From Rozella allomycis CSF55 (lineage: Eukaryota; Rozellomycota), in contig KE561174.1 in assembly GCA_000442015.1 (NCBI GenBank), positions 1-56,547 on the forward strand: a DNA stretch of 56,547 nt, read 5' to 3'. Below are positions 1 through 12,000 of the stretch, piece by piece. The number at the start of each line of letters is the position of its first letter. Position 1 is the stretch's first letter. The notes beneath the pieces were generated by a model. That model made no database searches. It was given only the letters and a program-made list of their open reading frames with translations, and had not been told where the DNA came from. The translations under genes were made by a program, and so were the position numbers.

Positions 1-5
1 TTCTA

Positions 6-40
6 TTTTTAATGCGAGCGAAGCGAGTACAACCGCTAGT
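6..40 (+). repeat. 35-bp dispersed repeat, copy 1 (upstream of dynein ATG)
   Basis: Five T residues followed by AATGCGAGCGAAGCGAGTAC and then AACCGCTAGT. The same 35 bases recur exactly at 23211-23245. The element ends 45 nt before the dynein ATG. Its GC-rich core stands out against the AT-rich surroundings. It may be a dispersed repeat or a 5'-flank element. Confidence 0.8.
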
Positions 41-85
41 CATATAACTGTTGAAATACGGTCACTAGGTCAAGAGAGTAAACAA

Positions 86-3000
86 ATGCAATCAAATCGC
101 TTACCTGAAATAAGCCCTTCATCTGAAACGCTAAAGTCTGATAAATTATCTTCAAAGAGCCGCGAAGATGAGTTGCGTGATATTCTTTTGCGAAAGAATA
201 AGTGTTACACCTTGAAAGGTTCGAATTACCAATCAACTAAAGTAGAGCTCTGCAGAGTATCAAGAGAATATCGCCGTTTGCAGCATCCGATATTGCTTGA
301 AAAACAGCGAGAGCTTTGCAATTACCCTATATGTACATCTAGAAATAATCAAAGAAAACCAATGAAGCCTCCCCTCAGATTGCCTTCCATCAAAGCGAAA
401 TATGGTGACGAGGAGCCTCTTACGGATGATCAACGTTATCAAAAAACCTTTAAGCATATATTTGTAGAGACTGTTGTAGAAAAGAAAAACAAAAACATAA
501 AATTCCCAAAAAGTAAATATTGCATACCAAGGAAAGATATAGAAGAACCCCAATTATTAGATCCTACACTGTTTATATCCAATGAAGACGAGAAATTGAT
601 AAAGGCTATTGATTCTGCAGCGAACAAAACAAAGGAAGATGAACTGAGAGTAACAAATATCATTCATGATAAGTAGGCGAGTACCAATTTTTTCATTCAT
701 TCTATTCGACGCAATATAAAGGTTAATTTCCCCGACACTGCAAAGAAAGGAATACTCAAGTATATTTCTAAAGAGCTCTTGACTGACCATCCATTACTTG
801 CAAATACCCTCCTTGATGAAATTAAAGATGAATACATTGAAAGTGAGACTCAGTCTGCTTTAAAATTTGTTTTGAAGAATCCCAATGTTAATACTGAACA
901 GCATGTTCAATCCTTGTTTTACGTCAAGGAACACGTCCCAACACTCCCTGCGCCCTGGCATGAATCTTTTGTCGCAAACAAAAAACGGCTTGAAGGTCAC
1001 CTGATGATTGGACATCCCGCGATGATAAGAATTCTTGAATTGAGCGGTGTTGTTGATCATATAAGACTATGTGATACTCATGAAATTTTAAAATCTGCTC
1101 AGAAGCTTCGTTTGACTAGCTTCAAATCTATGGTTTTAGTTCAGTCTGAAGTTTGCCGCGACCGACTTGTGAATGGGTAATTTACTATTTTTCTTATTTA
1201 AAAGATGGCTAAAGACTGTGATTGAAATTTTGTCTTCATTTTTCATGCCTGAAAAGAAGAATGAACGGGCTAAGAACATGAGAGTTTTTAGATGTGCCAC
1301 TGCATTTGTGCAAATTCAAATTCGCAGTTTGATTTTAGATTCTATAGATAGATATTGTTCCATTTTTGATGATATTGAAAAGAATCCCCACTTTTTTTTA
1401 AAAGTATTTGAATGTGAAAACCAAATTGCTTGTGAACCTAGGATCGAAGATGTTGAAGCCGCAATATTGGAAAGTATTGATATCATGTTGACCACAGTGG
1501 ATTCCTTGCCATCTTTGTATTACAGTGTTAGTGTTAAGCCAAACGAGACAGAAGATACTCTATCTCTTGTAGATGAAGATATTAAGATTACTATTAATGA
1601 CGACCATGTAGAAAATGTGAAGCAAATATTAAAAGAAAAGATGAAGTTTGGTCATTCGAGTATTTTGAAATACTTTGATACTTTCGAATCCTATAAATTT
1701 TTGTGCAGCAATGGACTTCAAGATGAAATTGCTGAATTTTTCAAATTTAGTCATTCATTTGAAGAATTATCAATGGTAATATGTGATATATATTGTGTTA
1801 GCAAATTGAAAAGTATAGGAATATGCCAAATGAGATCTATTCGAATGCAAGAAATGTAACGATACCCTTATTTCATGTGAACATGGAAGAATATTTCAAA
1901 TACTTATCCGATCGTGCGATTTCAATATCTGATCAATTTTTATCAAAGATGATGCAGGACAGCATTGTTAAACAAAAAGGGTAAGAAGTAAAATTCAGTT
2001 GAATAAAGAATATGCAAGAGATTTGAGAATATCCAAGATAGGGCATTAAGAACCCCAGAAACATTTAAAGAAATGGCTGATCTGATGACTTTTATGGAGC
2101 ATGTAAAGAATGTTGAATTGCCAAGTTTGAATGAAGAACTTGAAGAAGCAAAGAGAAGATTCCTTTATATAATCAATCTCGGATTTTTGACTGAAGAGAT
2201 TGTCGCTTTGAACACAGTAACATTCACATGGCCAATGCGACTTCAACCAGTGCTTGATCGCAATGAAGAAATCTTACTGAGCGCGAGAAGGCAGAATGAA
2301 AAATTGTTAGAAGAGAGAAGAAATAAGTTTTTGGAAGAATTAGAAGAACTTGAAAGTCAAGTTGTGGAGCTTGAAAAGGTGGAAGATTTTGATGAAATGC
2401 AGTTTTATGTGAAGAAAGTTCAGGGGATGATGAAACAGCTTGTTAGCGCTCAGGAAACGATTGCTGCTTTTAACAAAGAAGAAGGATTGTTTGGATGGCC
2501 TTTAACAGATTACCCTAAAAGAAATGCAATTATTGATAAATTGGAGCCTTACAATCAGTTGTATTCTGCAGCGGTGTCATTTCAAAAAGCTAATAAGAAA
2601 TGGATGGATGGAAATTTCGCTGAATTAGATCCACAAAATATTGAAGATGAGTTAGATTCTCTTAGAAGAGAAACCTTTAAATTGGCCAACATTTTAAGTG
2701 ACGCCCCTGCTCCTAGGAACATTCTTGCGATGACGAAACAAAAGATTGAAGAATTTTCAGTTAATTTGCCAATGATAAAGATTTTGTGCAATCCTGGAAT
2801 GAGAGAAAGACATTGGATCAAACTGTCTCAGATTTCCAACATAAACTTGAAGCCAGATGCAACCGCTTCACTTCGCAAGTTTCTTAAGATGAATTTAGAG
2901 AAATTTATTGATAGTTTTCAAGAAGTGAGTGATTGTGCCAGCAAAGAATATTCACTTGAAAAGGCTTTGACTAAAATGAAAGGAGAATGGGACCCAATAT

Positions 3001-6000
3001 TGTTTGTATTGAAGCCTTACAGAGAAACAGGAACGTGTGTGATTGCAGCTGTAGATGATGTTCAACAGCTCTTGGATGATCAGATTGTTAAAACACAAGC
3101 CATGCGTGCATCGCCATATAGCAAACCGTTTGAACAGGATATTAAAACGTGGGAACAAAAACTATTGCTTACACAGGAAATAATTGATGAATCGTTAAAA
3201 GTGCAAGCGACCTGGCTTTATTTGGAACCAATTTTCAGTTCAGAAGATATAATGAACCAAATGCCAATCGAAGGCAAAAAGTTCAAACAAGTTGACGCGA
3301 CTCGGAGAGAAGTTATTAAAGTAAGATCATTAAAAATGTTGAGATAAGACATTTGAAGCACAAGGGCAGGTTCTTAAGGTTGCCGATATTCCTGCATTGC
3401 TCGATGAACTAAAGGGCTGCAATAACTTTTTAGAAATAATTCTAAAGGGCTTGAATGATTATTTAGATGCAAAGAGATTATTTTTTCCAAGAGCTTTCTT
3501 TCTTAGTAATGACGAGGTAACAATTGGAATCAAATAATTATAGCTTTTGAATATACTCAGTCAAAGCAAGGATCCAAGAAGAGTTGAACCGCATTTAAGA
3601 AAATGTTTTGAGGGAATTGCATCTTTGGATTTTGATGAACAGCTACAGATTGGTGCTGCTTTGAGCTCTGAAGGCGAGAGATTACAATTCGAATCTAAAG
3701 TTACCACAGCCGATGTAAAGGGAGCAGTTGAAAAATGGCTTTTGAAGGTGGAAGCAGCCATGCTGGCTAATGTTCGCATAGTTATCGAAAAAGCATTACA
3801 AGCATATAAAACAACTCCAAGAGAACAATGGGTTCTTGATTGGCCCGGTCAAGTTGTTTTAGCCGTCGGCCAAATATTCTGGACGGCAAATGTTGAAAGG
3901 GCAATAAGCGGCGGTGGCAAAAAAGGTCTTGAAGAGCTTCATGCTCGATTGACCAGCGAATTGAATGATGTCATCAAGCTGGTTAGAGGAAACATATCAA
4001 AAATGGCCAGGATGACATTAGGCGCACTAGTGGTTATTGATGTGTAAACATATTTTGATTTTATAAAAAGACATGCAAAGGATGTTGTATATCAATTGAT
4101 GCAAGAAGGCGTCAAGGACGTTAATGATTTTTCGTGGCTTGCCCAGTTGCGATACTATTGGGAAAACAATGACGTTTATGTCAAAATGATAAATTCTACT
4201 GTTAAATATGGATATGAATATTTGGGAAACACTAGTAGACTTGTTATTACGCCGCTTACTGATCGTTGTTATCGAACATTGTTTGGAGCACTTCAGCTAA
4301 ATTTAGGAGGTGCGCCCGAAGGCCCAGCAGGCACAGGGAAAACAGAAACAGTGAAAGATTTAGCGAAAGCTATTGCCAAGCAGTGTGTTGTATTTAATTG
4401 TAGCGATGGGCTTGATTATCTAGCAATGGGAAAATTCTTTAAAGGTTTGGCGGCATCAGGAAGCTGGAGTTGTTTTGATGAATTTAATAGAATTGATTCT
4501 GAGGTTTTGTCTGTAGTCGCCCAACAGATTTTGGTTATTCAAAGGTCTGTAGCTGCGAAATTGGAGAAGATTGTGTTTGAAGGAACTGAAATTAATTTGA
4601 AGCAAGGATGCGCAGTGTTTATTACGATGAATCCTGGTTATGCTGGTAGATCTGAATTGCCTGATAATTTAAAGGCACTGTTTAGGTCTGTAGCTATGAT
4701 GGTAATAGTTTTGGAAATTGTTGAAAAGGTGCCCGATTATGTTTTGATAGCTGAAATAACTTTATACTCTTATGGATTCATTGAGGCGAGAAACCTGGCA
4801 AGAAAGATAGTGGCGACATACAAACTCTGTTCTGAACAACTTTCATCGCAAGATCATTATGATTATGGAATGAGAGCGGTTAAAAGTGTTCTCGTAGCTG
4901 CTGGAAATTTGAAGCAAAAGAGTGGCAACTTATCAGAAGAAATAATAGTTCTCCAAAGTATCATTGACGTCAATTTACCTAAATTTCTTGCACAAGATGC
5001 TGAATTGTTTAAAGGAATCACTTCAGATCTATTTCCAGGTGTTAAATTACCAAAATTAGATTACTCATTATTTGACGAAGCATTAAGATCGAATTGCAAG
5101 AAATATAATTTGGAGCCAACACCGTATTTTCTAGAAAAAGCTATTCAAGTGTATGAAATGATGTTGGTGCGTCATGGATTCATGCTTGTTGGCGAACCGG
5201 CTGGCAAGACAAGTTTATACAAGGTTGTTGCTAATGCCCTAACAGATTTATCTAATGCTGGTCATGAAGAGTACCAGAAAGTGCAGTACAAGATTATCAA
5301 TCCCAAGTCCATAACACTCGGTCAGTTGTATGGGCAATTTGATCCCGTGTCACATGAATGGCAAGATGGGATTTTATCAGTGACATTCCGCTATTTTGCA
5401 TCTATGAACACTCCCGAACGCAAATGGTGCATTTTCGATGGCCCAGTTGATGCAGTCTGGGTGGAAAACATGAATACTGTGTTGGATGATAACAAGAAGC
5501 TGTGTTTGATGAGTGGAGAAATTATCCAGTTGACCAATACGATGAGTTTGATCTTTGAAACAAGAGACTTGTCTGTAGCTTCCCCTGCGACTATTTCAAG
5601 ATGCGGGATGGTTTATTTGGATCCAGAGTCTTTAGGCACTGAACCGATGCTGAAATCGTGGCTGTCTGTTTTGAATATTCCAAATCAAAGTAAAGAAACG
5701 CTGGAACATTTGATCCAATATTTTGTGAAAGATTGTGTTCATTTTGTGAAAAAGAATTGTAAAGAGCTTTGCATCACTTCTGAATTGAATTTGGTGAAAT
5801 CGTTTGTAAATTTGATGGAAACGCAGTTGACAGATAAGACAAAAGTAGATTTAATTGGCATTTATTTTAAATTTGTGTAAGTTTATATTTTATTGATGTT
5901 GTAGATTCGCAATTGTTTGGTCTATTGCCGGTTGTTTAGATACAGAGAGTCAGAAAAAGTTTGACGAGTTTTTCAAAACAAAGCTGCAAAAGGCTGTCGA

Positions 6001-9000
6001 TGACAATTTAATGCATTTAATGGTGCTTCCAAAAGAGGACGAGTCATGCTTTAATCTGGTGCATAAAGAAAGCCAAGGATCGTGGATGTGGAGACCCTGG
6101 TCATCATTGATCGATCCATCTTTTAATATTCCCAATAATGCCAAATATTCGTCTATTACTATTCCAACAAAGAATACAGTCAGATATAGTTATTTATTGA
6201 AAACATTGATAGAAAATAAGAAACCTTGTTTAATTACGGGCCCCACAGGTAATTATTTTCAACAGGGTTGAAAGGGACTGGCAAGTCAAAGTACATAATG
6301 AATGAATTGATGTCGCTGCCTACCGATCAGTATGATTCTACAGTGATAACATTTTCGGCGAGAACGAGCGCCAACCAAACGCAGGACATAATCATGTCAA
6401 AGCTGGACAAGAGAAGAAAGGGAGTCTATGGGCCTCCGATGGGCAAGACGTCTCTAGTGTTTGTTGATGATTTGAACATGCCGACCAAGGAGCGCTACGG
6501 AGCGCAGCCGCCCATTGAACTTTTGCGACAATTTATAGATCACGGATACTGGTACGATCGCAAGGAGATAACCAAGCTGGAGTTGACTGATGTGTTATTG
6601 CTGTCAGCGTTGAACCCGACTGGTGCGTATGACAAGGTGACGTTACGGTTCCTGCGACATTTCAATATGCTGAGTGTGAATCCATTTGATGATCAAACGA
6701 TGCAGACAATATTTGAGCGTATCTTGCAGTGGCATTTTGCGGGCAATGGGTTTGTGGAGAGTCTGCAGATGTTTGTGCCAAAGATTGTGCAGGCGACTAT
6801 TGAGGTGCATAAGCGTGTTTGTGTGAATCTGCTGCCGACGCCTGAAAAGACGCATTATACGTTTAATTTGCGGGATCTTGGCAAGGTGATCCAGGGGATG
6901 ACGTTTGCCAAGGGCAGCGAGTATGTGAGTGAGCGGGGTGTGATGCTGTTGTGGCTGCATGAGGTGTATAGGATCTACAATGACCGGCTGATTAATGTAG
7001 GGGATAGGGAATGGATGTTTGACCAGGTGAAGCAAGTTGTTGTTGATGTTTATAATGTGCGAGTTGAGGAGATTATGGAGACGCGGGAAGTTGAGTGTTC
7101 TGATTTGTGTGGGATGATGTTTGATTTTGTGCCTGATGAGAGTGGGCAGAAGAGCTACAAGGTGGTGAGATCGCAGCAGGGGTATTTGGATATGCTTAGC
7201 CGACAGCTTGAAGATTATAATAATATGAATAGGAATAGAATGAACTTGGTCTTGTTTAGATTTGCGCTGGAGCATGTTGCTAGGATTCATAGGATATTGA
7301 AGTTGCCTGGTGGGAATGCGTTGCTTGTTGGATTGGGCGGCAATGGACGCAGCAGTTTGACGCGGCTGGCGGCGTTTGTAGCTGGCTATGATTTGTTTAC
7401 GATTGAGCTGACGAAGAGTTATGGCAAGGAGAATTGGAATGATGATATGAAGAAGATGATCATGGCTGCTGGAGTTGAGAATAAAAAGTGTGTGTTTCTG
7501 TTTAGTGATTCGCAGATAAAGGATGAGTCGTTTATAGAGGATGTGAATACGCTGTTGAATGCGGGTGAGATACCGAATTTGTTGGCTAGTGATGAAAGAG
7601 CGAATGTGATTGAGAGGGTGAGGGGTGATGCGCTTAGTGAAGGAGTGAGTGAAGTTGGTGGAGTTTATAACTATTTTGTGGAGAGAGTGAAGCAGAATCT
7701 GCATATTGTGTTGTGTATGAGTCCTATTGGCGATTCGTTTAGAAACCGGTTGCGGCAGTTTTCTAGTTTGGTGAATTGCACGACGATCAACTGGTTTGAC
7801 TCGTGGCCTGGTGATGCGTTGAAAGCAGTAGCGTTTAGGTATTTTGAGAGTGTTGAGCTGGAGGGCGGATTGAAAGAAAAGATTATTGAGATGTGTCGAA
7901 TGTTCCATGAGAGTTTGGGAGTGTTGTCTGAAAAGTATATGGCTAATCTGAAGCGGCATACGTATGTGACGCCCACGTCGTTTTTAGAGTTGTTGTTGCT
8001 GTATAAGAATCTGTTGAAGAAGAAGAGAGATGAGATATTGGAGATTAAGAATCGATATGATGCTGGATTGGAGAAGCTTGATTTTGCTGCGAACCAGGTG
8101 GAGAGAATGAAGAAAGAGATTAGAGAGCTGCAGCCGCAATTGAAGAAGACTTCGGAGGAGACTAGTTTGATGTTGAGTAAGATTGAAGTTGAATCTAAAG
8201 AAATTGAGACAACGAGAAAGGTAAATGGAAAGATGATTAATGTTAATTAGGTAATTGTGAATTTATTTGAATGAAAATAGGTAAACTTTGATCATTAGTA
8301 CTTTAAAATAGGTAAACACTTTTAATTCAACTTTAATAGGTCGTAGCTGCAGAGGAAATGATCGCAGAAAAGAAAGCGAAAGAAGCAGAAGCAATCAAGG
8401 CAGAATGCGAGAGTAATTTAGCAGAAGCATTGCCATTACTGAATGCAGCATTGAGTGCGCTTGACACATTAAAGAAGAGCGACATTGATCTAGTGAAAGC
8501 GATGAAGAATCCCCCGAGCAATGTAAAACTTGTGATGGAGGCAGTGTGTGTGATGAAAGACTTGGCGCCTATGAGAGTGCCTGATCCGAGTGGCAGTGGC
8601 AAGATGATAGCGGATTACTGGAAGACGTCGTTGAAGATGATATCTGATGCGCATTTCCTAGATTCACTGAAGAGCTATGACAAGGACAATATACCTGTGC
8701 ATGTTGTGAAGAAGATTCGGCAGACGTATTTGCCGGATGCTGATTTCAAGCCAGAAAAGGTGAGGAACGCGTCTAGTGCTGCTGAGGGGCTGTGTAATTG
8801 GATTATAGCGATGGAGGCGTATGATAGGGTGGCGAAGATTGTGGGGCCAAAGCAGGAGGCGTTGAAGGCTGCTGAGCAAGAGTATAATGAGACTATGGTA
8901 GGGTTGGAGGCGAAGAGGGCTGTGTTGAGGGTACGAATATGTTTAGTGTGTGTTTGTAGGATGTGTTGGAGCGATTGGGTAATCTGCAGACTAGTTTGGA

Positions 9001-12000
9001 AGCGTTGACTATAAAGAAGCAGAATTTGGAGTTGCAAGTTGGCACGTGTGAGAAGCAGTTGGACAGAGCGGAGAAGCTGTTGGGTGGATTGGGAGGTGAG
9101 AAGAGTCGATGGACGATGGTTTCGCAGCAGCTGCAGACGGCGTACCATAATCTGACTGGCGATGCGCTAGTGTCTGCTGGAGTTATTTCGTACTTGGGTA
9201 GATGATTTTAATTGTTGTTGAGAAAGGACCGTTTACTAAATCGTATAGGATGAATGTGATTGAAGAGTGGATTGCCGCTGCGAAAGAAAAGGGGATCCCG
9301 ACGAGTGCCGAGTTTTCGCTTNGAGTGGATTACCGCTGCGAAAGAAAAGGGGATCCCGACGAGTGCCGAGTTTTCGCTTGGCAAAGTGTTGGGCGATGCT
9401 ATCCAGGTAATGAAATGATGAATTGAGTATTTTATAGATAAAGTCGTGGATCATGGCGGGACTTCCAACTGATCAATTTTCTATAGATAATGCGATAATA
9501 GTGCAGAATGCGAGGAGATGGCCATTGATGATAGATCCGCAGGGGCAGGCGAATAAGTGGATAAAGAATATGGAGAAGAGTAATGGGCTGCAGGTGATAA
9601 AGTTGACTGATGGAGATTATATGAGGACGCTGGAGAATGCGATACAGTTTGGGATTCCGGTGTTGTTGGAGAATGTTAAGGAAGAGATTGATCCTGTGTT
9701 GGAGCCATTGTTGCAGAAGTCTACATTTAAATCTGGTAAGTATCAAGTAATCAACTTAACATAGGTAAATAATATCATTTAAATTAACATAGGTAAGTAA
9801 ATAGTTTAAAAATTTTACAGGTGGAGTGGTTTGTATAAAGTTGGGGGATAATGTGATTGAATATTCTAAAGATTTTAGATTGTACATTACAACTAAACTG
9901 TCTAATCCACATTACTTGCCAGAGATTTCTACAAAGATATCATTGTTAAATTTTATGATAACAAGAGAAGGATTAGAAGATCAGTTGTTGGGAATAGTTG
10001 TAGCGAAAGAGAGGCCAGAGTTGGAAGAGGAAAAGAACCAGTTGATATTGCAGAGCACAGAGAATAAGAAAAAGTTGAAAGAGATTGAAGATAAAATATT
10101 AGAAATATTGTCGTCGGTGCAAGGGAATATTCTGGAAGATGAAACAGCTGTGAATGTATTGTCATCTTCTAAAATGATATCGAATGATTTGGAAGAAAAG
10201 CAAAAGATTTCAGAAGAAACTGAAGGAAAGATTGATGAGACTAGAGAGAGTTATAGATCTATTGCAGAGTTTTCATCAGTGTTGTTTTTTTGTATAGCTG
10301 ATTTGTCTAGTATAGATCCAATGTATCAATATTCCTTAAACTGGTAAGATTGGATTATTAAAGTTAAAATTTAGGTTTGTTGAATTGTTTATTTCGAGTA
10401 TTTTGCAGTCTAATAGATCTAATCAAGTGAAAAAGAGATTGAAGAATTTAGAAGGACATTTTCTGTATTCTTTGTATTGCAATGTGTGTAGATCATTATT
10501 TGAAAAAGATAAATTATTGTTTTCATTTCTATTGTCAATTAATATTCTCCTCAACCAAAAAGAAATTAAAATGGAAGAATACCAATTCCTAATGACAGGG
10601 GGTGTTGGAATAGAAACAACTGATGAGAACCCAGCGAGTTGGTTGAGTGACAAATCATGGCAGCAAATAAACAAATTGAGTCAATTGGAATCATTTAAAT
10701 CATTCAAGAGTGATTTCAAGCCAAATGAGTGGAAACCATTTTACGATTCAAATGAGATTTCTCATTATCCAGGCAAATGGAATTCATTGAATGAGTTTCA
10801 AAAGTTGTTGATTTTGAGATGTTTGAGACCAGAAAAGATTATTCCAAGTGTGCAAGAGTTTGTTAAAATAAAGTTGGGTATGTGATCTAGTTGGATTTGA
10901 TAGGGAATAAGTTTATTGAGCCGCCCACTTTTGATTTGGCTAGTATTTTTGATGATTCTAATAATAGAACGCCACTTATATTCATTCTATCACCAGGTAA
11001 GATGTTAAAGAGTTGAAATAATTTAGGTAAGATGTTAAAGAGTAGAAATAATTAGGTAATTCTGTCTCATTAATTAAATATTAGGTAATTCTATCTCATC
11101 AATTAAATAAAGGCGTCGATCCAATCGCTTCATTGATAAAGTTTGGTCAAGACAAGGGCTTCACCAACAACAAATTCCAATCAGTGTCACTTGGTCAGGG
11201 TCAGGGTCCAATAGCCACTCAACTAATAAAAACAGGATTGAAAGAAGGCAATTGGGTTATTCTGCAAAACTGTCATTTAGCGACCAGTTGGATGTCCACT
11301 TTGGAAAAGATTTGCGATGACATTCAAACTGCATCTGTTCATAAAGAGTTTAGATTGTGGTTGACTTGTTATCCTAGTCAAATGTTTCCTGCGTCTATTC
11401 TTATGAATGGAATCAAGATGACTAATGAACCACCAAAGGGATTAAGAGCGAATATTTTAAGGTAATCAAAAGGGAGTTTGTTAACATTAGGTAATCAAAA
11501 GGTTAAGTAGTTAATAATAGGTAATTAGAAGTGGGATAGTTAACCTTAGGTAATTAGAAGAGAGTTGATTAACATTAGGTAATCAAATGTTCTAAATTCT
11601 AAATCAAAGGTCCTATTTGAGTGATCCAATTGCCGATGAAAACTTTTTCAAGAAATGCAAAAAACATTTGGAATTTGAAAAACTTTTATATTCTCTTTGC
11701 TTCTTTCATGCTCTAGTTCAAGAAAGAAAAACTTTTGGTCCACTAGGTTGGAATATCCCCTATCAATTCAATGAATCTGATCTACGTAACTTGCTAATAT
11801 TAATCTTTAATAGGCATTAGTATAAGACAATTACAAATGTTTTTAAATGAATATGATGAAATCCCATTCAAAGCTCTATTATATCTAACGGGTGAATGCA
11901 ACTATGGCGGAAGAGTCACCGATGATTGGGACAGAAGAACTCTACACTCCATTCTCTCTCAATTCTACAACCCACAAGTCCTAGAAGACCAATCATACCT

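Noticed and set aside
674-676. In-frame TAG stop early in the dynein gene, suggesting a pseudogene or readthrough
   Set aside because: A 27-nt GTAACA...AGTAG intron (650-676) removes it and keeps the frame.
6643-7959. Minus-strand 438-residue open frame
   Set aside because: Antisense shadow of a G/T-rich dynein exon, with low-complexity His/Ile/Leu composition and no family signal.
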